Both the position numbers and the translations under genes were made by a program. The notes below the pieces were generated by a model. That model saw only the letters and a list, made by a program, of their open reading frames with translations, was not told the origin of the DNA and did no database searches. A DNA stretch of 64,000 nucleotides, from positions 5,282,235-5,346,234 of the forward strand of contig NC_057828.1 in NCBI RefSeq assembly GCF_910594005.1. The letters are read 5' to 3'. This document shows, one piece after another, positions 58,741 to 64,000 of the stretch. Position 1 is the stretch's first letter; the number at the start of each line of letters is the position of its first letter. Source of the DNA: Cervus elaphus (Eukaryota; Chordata; Mammalia; Artiodactyla; Cervidae).

Positions 58741-58744
58741 CCAA

Positions 58745-59960
58745 GTAGGGTGAGTTCATTCCATTCACATGCATATAACTCCTCCAGAGTCACCTCCACC
58801 CAATACACCGTCAAAGAGGCTCCCTTTTTGGTCTTTGAATTGACGTCATTGGCCCCAAGTCCATTTTACATTGTAGGGATTTTAGGAACCTGATTGTCCT
58901 TTCCTGAAACCTTACTTTGGTTGGGCCTTCCCCATTCATCTATCATGTTTTTGTAACCTTACATTTCAGTGGGCTCAGAGTTCCTGCTCCCTCTGTTTTG
59001 TGGATTAGTTTCTAAATAAATTCTTGGCTGCAGAAAGATACAAGTGTTTACACCAGAATCCACCAACCACAACAATCAAATCCCAAAAGCAAACAGATGC
59101 ACTGGGGCAGGAACCTTGAACTCTCAATAAGAGCTCAAGGTCCACTCAGGCCTGTAACATGCTTGCATGTACATGGGACAGATGTTCAACAAATGCTAAC
59201 TAATATCATACTATTATTGCCTGCTTCTGCCTATAAATTCATCCTTCTTCCCAAACCAGCTTCTCCTTAGACTTCTCCCAACCCATCCCAGGGCCACAGC
59301 CCTAATCTTAGTACTCATTTCTTTATACCAATGCTGCTCCCAACATTTGACTATCAAATCTCTCTTCCTCCAGAATCTCTCTCCCCCATCCCATTTTATC
59401 ACAAGAAACAGTGATTTTTTATTTGTAATTATCCAAATTCCTCTCCCCGGTTTTCAAACCCTGTTCCCCTACCTACATAGCTTAGCATTTACTCTCCCCA
59501 TTTCATTCAAATACATATTGAATGCCTTCAGGCACTGGGGCTATGAAGATGAGCAAGATGTTGCTGTTCCCAATGAATTTACAGTGTATGGAAAAAAGGA
59601 AATGAGCAATAAGCCAATTCCTAAACCATGGGACAAAGCAGAAGCTGCTGGAACTCAGAGGTTCAGTAGGTTGTTTGAGGGTGGAGAAAGGATATTTTCG
59701 GGCAGAAGAAACTACACGTGCCAAAGTACAAGGACTTCAGAAGTAGAATACATTCAGGTTACTGCTGGTTATCCAACAAGACAAAGCAAAGAACTGGAGG
59801 AAGAAGGTGGACAAATAAGTTTTTGAGAGGAATAGATAGGCAGGAGTAAGATTTTTTTTTTTTTTAGGAGTAAGATTTTTAATAATAACAGATATTGTTA
59901 TTAGAAGCTTATAATAGAAGCTTAGAATTTATCCTAAAAGCAGCAAGTAAATTTAAGTAT
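58745..59960. other. Low-repeat DNA with a possible ancient repeat
   Basis: The stretch 59510-59600 (GAATGCCTTCAGGCACTGGG) looks like a common ancient mammalian repeat. A 159-codon frame overlaps it and has no recognisable domain, so I do not call it a gene. Confidence 0.4.
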
Positions 59961-59974
59961 GTGTGTTTTCTAAG

Positions 59975-60462
59975 TTGCTTCTGTTGTGTCTGAATTGCCA
60001 ACACTGTGGACTGTAGCCTGCCAAGTCAGTGATGCCATGCAACCATCTCATCCTCTGTAACCCCCTTCTCCTCCCACCTTCAATCCTGCCCAGCATCAGG
60101 ATCTTGTCCAGTGAGTCAGTTCTTTGCATCAGGTGGCCAAAGTATCAGAGTTTCAACTTCAGCATCAGTCCTTCCAATGAATATTCAGGACTGATTTCCT
60201 TTAGGATGGACTTGTTGGATCTCCTTTCAGTCCAAAGGACTCTCAAGAGTCTTCTCCAACACCACAATCTCAACAGTATCAATTCTTCGACACTCAGCTT
60301 GCTTTATACTCCAACTCTCACACCCATATGTGACTACTGGAAAAACCATAGTTTTGACTAGATAGACCTTTGTCGGCAAACTAATGTCTCTGTTTTTTAA
60401 TATGCTGTCTACTTAGATCATAGCTTTTCTTCCAAGTAATATCTCTGCTTTTTAATATGCTG
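59975..60462 (-). mobile_element. BovB 3' fragment
   Basis: Minus-strand BovB tail through the C-terminal RT region. A short internal duplication of CTGTTTTTTAATATGCTGT-like text lies at 60391-60462. Confidence 0.85.
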
Positions 60463-60584
60463 TAATGATATTTTGCATGTTCGTGTACATTAATACACAG
60501 AGGTGCAGCATACAAAGCACATCATTCTTCTTCATGACAGCATAGAACTTCGTAGTATGGTTATACTATTTTTGTATGTGGCCA

Positions 60585-61203
60585 TTTGGAAACAGTGAGA
60601 AACTTTATTTTCTTGGACTCCAAAATCATTGCAGATGGTAACTGTAGCCATGAAAGTAAAAGATGCCTGCTCCTTGGAAGAAAAGCTATGACAAACCTAG
60701 ACAGCGTATTAAAAAGCAGAGACATTACTTTGCTGACAAAGGTCCATCTAGCCAAAGCTATGGTTTTTCCAGTAGTCATGTATGGATGTGAGAGTTGGAC
60801 CACAAAGAGAACTGAGTGCCAGAGAATGGATGCTTTTGAGACTGTGGTATTGGAGAAGACTCTTGAGAGTCCCTTGGACTGCAAGGAGATCAAACCAGTC
60901 AGTCCTAAAGGAAATCAACCCTGAATATTCATTGGAAGGACTGGTGCTGAAGCTGAAACTCCAATACTTTGGCCACCTGATACAAAGAGTTGACTCTTTG
61001 GAAAAGACCCTGATGCTGAAAAAGACTGAAAGCAAGAGGAAAAGGGGAAGACAGAGGATGAGATGGTTGGATGGCATCACCTACTTGATAGACATGAGTT
61101 TGAACAAGCTCTGAGAGTTGGTAATGGACAGGGAAGACTGGGGTGCTGCAGTCCGTGGGGTCGCAAAGTGTCAGACATGACTGAATGACTGAATTGAACT
61201 GAT
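60585..61203 (+). mobile_element. BovB 3' fragment
   Basis: From GAAACAGTGAGAAACTTT (FIFLDSKI region) to the ACTGA-type tail. Head-to-head with the previous fragment, with about 120 bases of other DNA between. Confidence 0.88.
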
Positions 61204-61771
61204 TATAGTATTTATAGGCAATTAAGCTATATAATGGGGGCTTCCCAGGTGGCACAGTGGTAAAATATTCACCTGTATGTACATATATCACCTTTGCTCA
61301 CATGTAAGTACAGGATAAACTAGATGTGGAATTTCTGGCTCAAAGTATAGAGAAGTCATTTTTTTTTAAGTTTTTATATAATAAAAGTGATATATATGTA
61401 TAGTAAGATAACATTTGAATCAGTACACAAAAATACAAAAAGTGCCTCCATTCCATCTCAGGACATCCAGCTCCTTTCTCTTCAATTAACCACCATGAAT
61501 ACATTCCTCCAGAGAATTTTCTGTGCATAAGCAAGTGTGTATGTGTGTGTTATTTAGATTATAGTTGCAGTTTGGAAAGAGAAATTCTGTGGTTAGGACA
61601 GATTCTGTTTGGAAGCGAGACTAAAGAGAGGGAAAGATGGAGAGGTAGTAAAAGCAAAAAAGAGGCTGTGACAGTAATCTGGAAAATAAGCAGTAAGTGA
61701 TAAAGGCCCAAACTAAGCAGAAGCAACAGGAATGGAAAAGAAAAAGGAAGATTCAAGAGATATTTAAGGGG

Positions 61772-61922
61772 AACTTCTCTGGTGGCCCAGTGGTTAAGAA
61801 TCCACCTTCCAGTGCAGGGGATGTGGGTTCGATCCCAGGTTGGGGTACTAAGATTCCATGTGCCATGGGGAAAGCCCATGTGCCAAAACTAAGACCCAAT
61901 GTAGCTAAATAAAAAAAAAAAA
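61772..61922 (+). mobile_element. tRNA-derived SINE
   Basis: ACTTCTCTGGTGGCCCAGTG, GGTTCGATCCCAGGTTGGGG and a terminal A-run at 61911-61922. Confidence 0.88.
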
Positions 61923-61937
61923 ATGTTAAGAGATATT

Positions 61938-62150
61938 TAACGGATTTCCTTGGTGGTCCAGTGGTTAAGAACTCACCTTCCAATGTAGGGGAGGCAGATT
62001 CTATCCCTGGTTGGGGAACTACGATCCCACGTGCTGCAGGCAATTATTGAGCCTGCGTTCCACAACTAAAGAGAAGCCCACACATGGAAACAAAGAGCCT
62101 GTGCCCAGCAATTAAGAGCCAATACAGCCAAATTTTTAAAAAGAGAGAGA
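61938..62150 (+). mobile_element. tRNA-derived SINE, second tandem copy
   Basis: TTCCTTGGTGGTCCAGTGGT followed by CTATCCCTGGTTGGGGAAC. Inserted right behind the previous SINE, next to a repeat of AGAGATATTTAA (61758-61769 and 61930-61941) that may be a target-site duplication. Confidence 0.85.
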
Positions 62151-62840
62151 GATTTGGAAGGTTAAGTTGATAAGATTTTCTAAGTATTTGAATATGGGAG
62201 GTGAGAAAAGAGAGAAGTCTTCACTGATTTCCAGACTTCTGATTTCAGTAACTGGGTGGATGGTGAGTGGCACCATGCACTAAGACAAAGACTTCAGGAG
62301 GAAGAATAGATGTTAGAGACAAGAAGATGATTTCAGTTTTTGTTTGGAATTTAAAGTGCCTCTGTAACATCTAATCAAAGATTCCTAAAGCCAATTAGAG
62401 AGAGATCTGGGTCAGAGATACAGATCTCAGAGTCACCACATCTAATTAATTCATAGTCAAAGCCAAGGAAATGAATGAAATAACCTCTGGAGACAATGCA
62501 GAGTGAGAAAAGATGGGAGTTGAGGACTGAATCCTACGGAATATCAACAACTAAATGAGAGAGAAGAAACCTACAAAGGAGCTAGAAAACAGGTAGCCAG
62601 AGAATTTGGAAGGAAATTGAGATAAGATTTTTCCCTGTAAACCAGGGCAGGAGGAGTTTAAAGAAAGATAAAATGGTGACTGAGGCCAAATGATTGCATA
62701 ATGATTAGGAGTTGGACAGATTCAGGTATAAATCCTAGCTTTGCCAATTACCAGCAATGACACCTTGGACACACACCAAACTTTATAAGCGTTTGCAAAA
62801 AAAGATGAATAATATTACTTACCTAATAGAGTCATTTGTT
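62151..62840. other. Low-repeat DNA
   Basis: About 690 purine-rich bases. No gene or repeat named. Confidence 0.4.
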
Positions 62841-62844
62841 TTTG

Positions 62845-64000
62845 TTGTTCAGGTACTTATTCATGTCCAACTCTTTGCGACCCCATGGACTGCGGCACAC
62901 CAGGTTTCCATGTCCTTCACCATCACCCGGAGTTTGTTCAAACTCATGTTCATTGAGTCGGTGATTCCATCCAACCATTTCATCTCCTGTCATCCCCTTC
63001 TCCTCCTGCCGTCAATCTTTCCCAGCATCAGGGTCTTTTCCAATGAGTCAGTTCTTCCCATCAGGTGGCCAAAGTACTGGAGTTTCAGCTTCAGCATCAG
63101 TCCTTCCAATGAATATTCAGGGTTGATTTCCTTTAGAATTGAGTAGTTTGATCTCCTTGCAGTCCAAGGGACTCTGAAGGGTCTTCTCCAACAAAACAGT
63201 TTGAAAGCATCAATTCTTCAGTGCTCAGTCTTCTTTATGGTCCAACTCTCACATCTATATTTGACTATTGGAAAAACCATAGCATTGACTAAGATGGACC
63301 TTTGTTGGCAAAGCAAAGTCTCTGCTTTCTAATACACTGTCTAGGTTTGTCATAGCTTTTCTTCCAAGGAGCAAGCCTCTTTTAATTTCATGGCTGCAGT
63401 CACTGTCCACAGTCATTTTGGAGCCCAAGAAAATAAAGTCTGTCACTGTTTCCATTGTTTCCCCATCTATTTGCCATGAAGTGATGGAACTGGATGCCAT
63501 GATGTTAGTTTTCTGAATGTTGAGTTTTAAGCTAGCTTTTCCACTCTCCTCTTTCACCTTCATCAAGAGGCGAGTGCCTTTTCACTTTCTGCCATTAGGG
63601 TGGTGTCATCTGCATATCTGACGTTATTGATATTTCTCCCTGCAATCTTGATTTCAGCTTGTGCTTCATCCAACCTGGCATTTCACATGATGTACTCTGC
63701 ATATAAGTTATATAAGCAGAATGACCACATACAGCCTTGATGTACTCCTTTTCCAATTTTAAACCAGTCCATTGTTCTATGTCTGGTTCTGACTGTTGAT
63801 TCCTGACCTGCATACAGGTTTCTCAAGAGGCAGGTCAGGTGGTGTGGTATTCCTGTATCTTTAAGAATTTTCCAGTTTGTTGTGATCCACACAGTCAAAG
63901 GCTTTGGTCAATGAAATTGAAGTAGATGTTTTTCTGGAATTCTCTTGTTTTTTCTATAATCAAATCTTGCTTCCTCTAGAATATAAATATTGCTTTTTCT
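62845..64000 (-). mobile_element. BovB LINE 3' part, running off the window
   Basis: Tail near 62850 (TTGTTGTTCAGGTAC), then minus-strand RT region (FIFLGSKMTVDSDCSHEIKR; DHLTCLLRNLYAGQE-like text near 63830). Catalytic block damaged. The 5' part may continue beyond 64000. Confidence 0.9.

Noticed and set aside
59347..59826. 159-codon open frame
   Set aside because: It overlaps what looks like an ancient interspersed repeat, and has no domain, promoter or mirrored copy to support it.
1..64000. CRISPR arrays, tRNA or rRNA genes, bacterial operons
   Set aside because: None seen. The tRNA-like segments belong to SINEs with diverged heads and A-rich tails.

Overview
The window is repeat-saturated mammalian DNA from a ruminant, almost certainly a bovid. 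It is packed with BovB (RTE) LINE fragments, their BovA/Bov-tA SINE relatives, tRNA-Glu-type SINEs, L1 copies of the cattle/sheep type, endogenous-retrovirus LTRs and a few ancient mammalian repeats. I see no bacterial-style genes, rRNA, tRNA or CRISPR. The species and chromosome cannot be read from the sequence. The architecture (a large palindrome carrying two identical copies of a short, single-exon, highly charged gene with a spermatid-style promoter) is typical of ampliconic, testis-expressed loci on X or Y; that placement is inference.

Layout. 1-6016: left flank (BovB, SINEs, LTRs, 3' end of an L1). 6017-14093: outer palindrome arm A (L1, A-rich plus GC-rich composite, LTRs, BovB tail, then the 114-codon gene at 13172-13516 on +). 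14094-19758: inner arm B (BovB pairs, MaLR-type LTR, microsatellites, old L1). 19759-20965: 1.2 kb spacer. 20966-26640: inner arm B'. 26641-36178: 9.5 kb present only on the right (rest of a BovB, a Tigger-like DNA transposon, a near-full-length BovB with inverted 5' half, and a 2 kb stretch resembling a retroposed 3'UTR). 36179-44223: outer arm A' with the second gene copy (36754-37098, -). 44224-64000: right flank (55-bp minisatellite, BovB, a near-full-length L1 with a perfect 13-bp target-site duplication, then low-gene DNA with SINEs, LTR, MER5-like element and BovB pieces).

The left and right halves are one palindrome whose left arm has lost about 9.54 kb. The breakpoint is inside a BovB that is still continuous on the right. 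Inner arms are almost perfectly identical, even in microsatellite length. Outer arms differ by roughly 2% by hand count of sampled stretches. Yet the gene, from its TATA box through the stop codon, is identical in both outer arms. The gene encodes a protein I do not recognise: Lys/Arg-rich with an acidic/Gln tail, a KKRKK nuclear-localisation-like cluster and one CxxC.

Apart from this gene pair, no open reading frame looks like a functional host gene. The long frames found elsewhere are decayed BovB and L1 ORFs.
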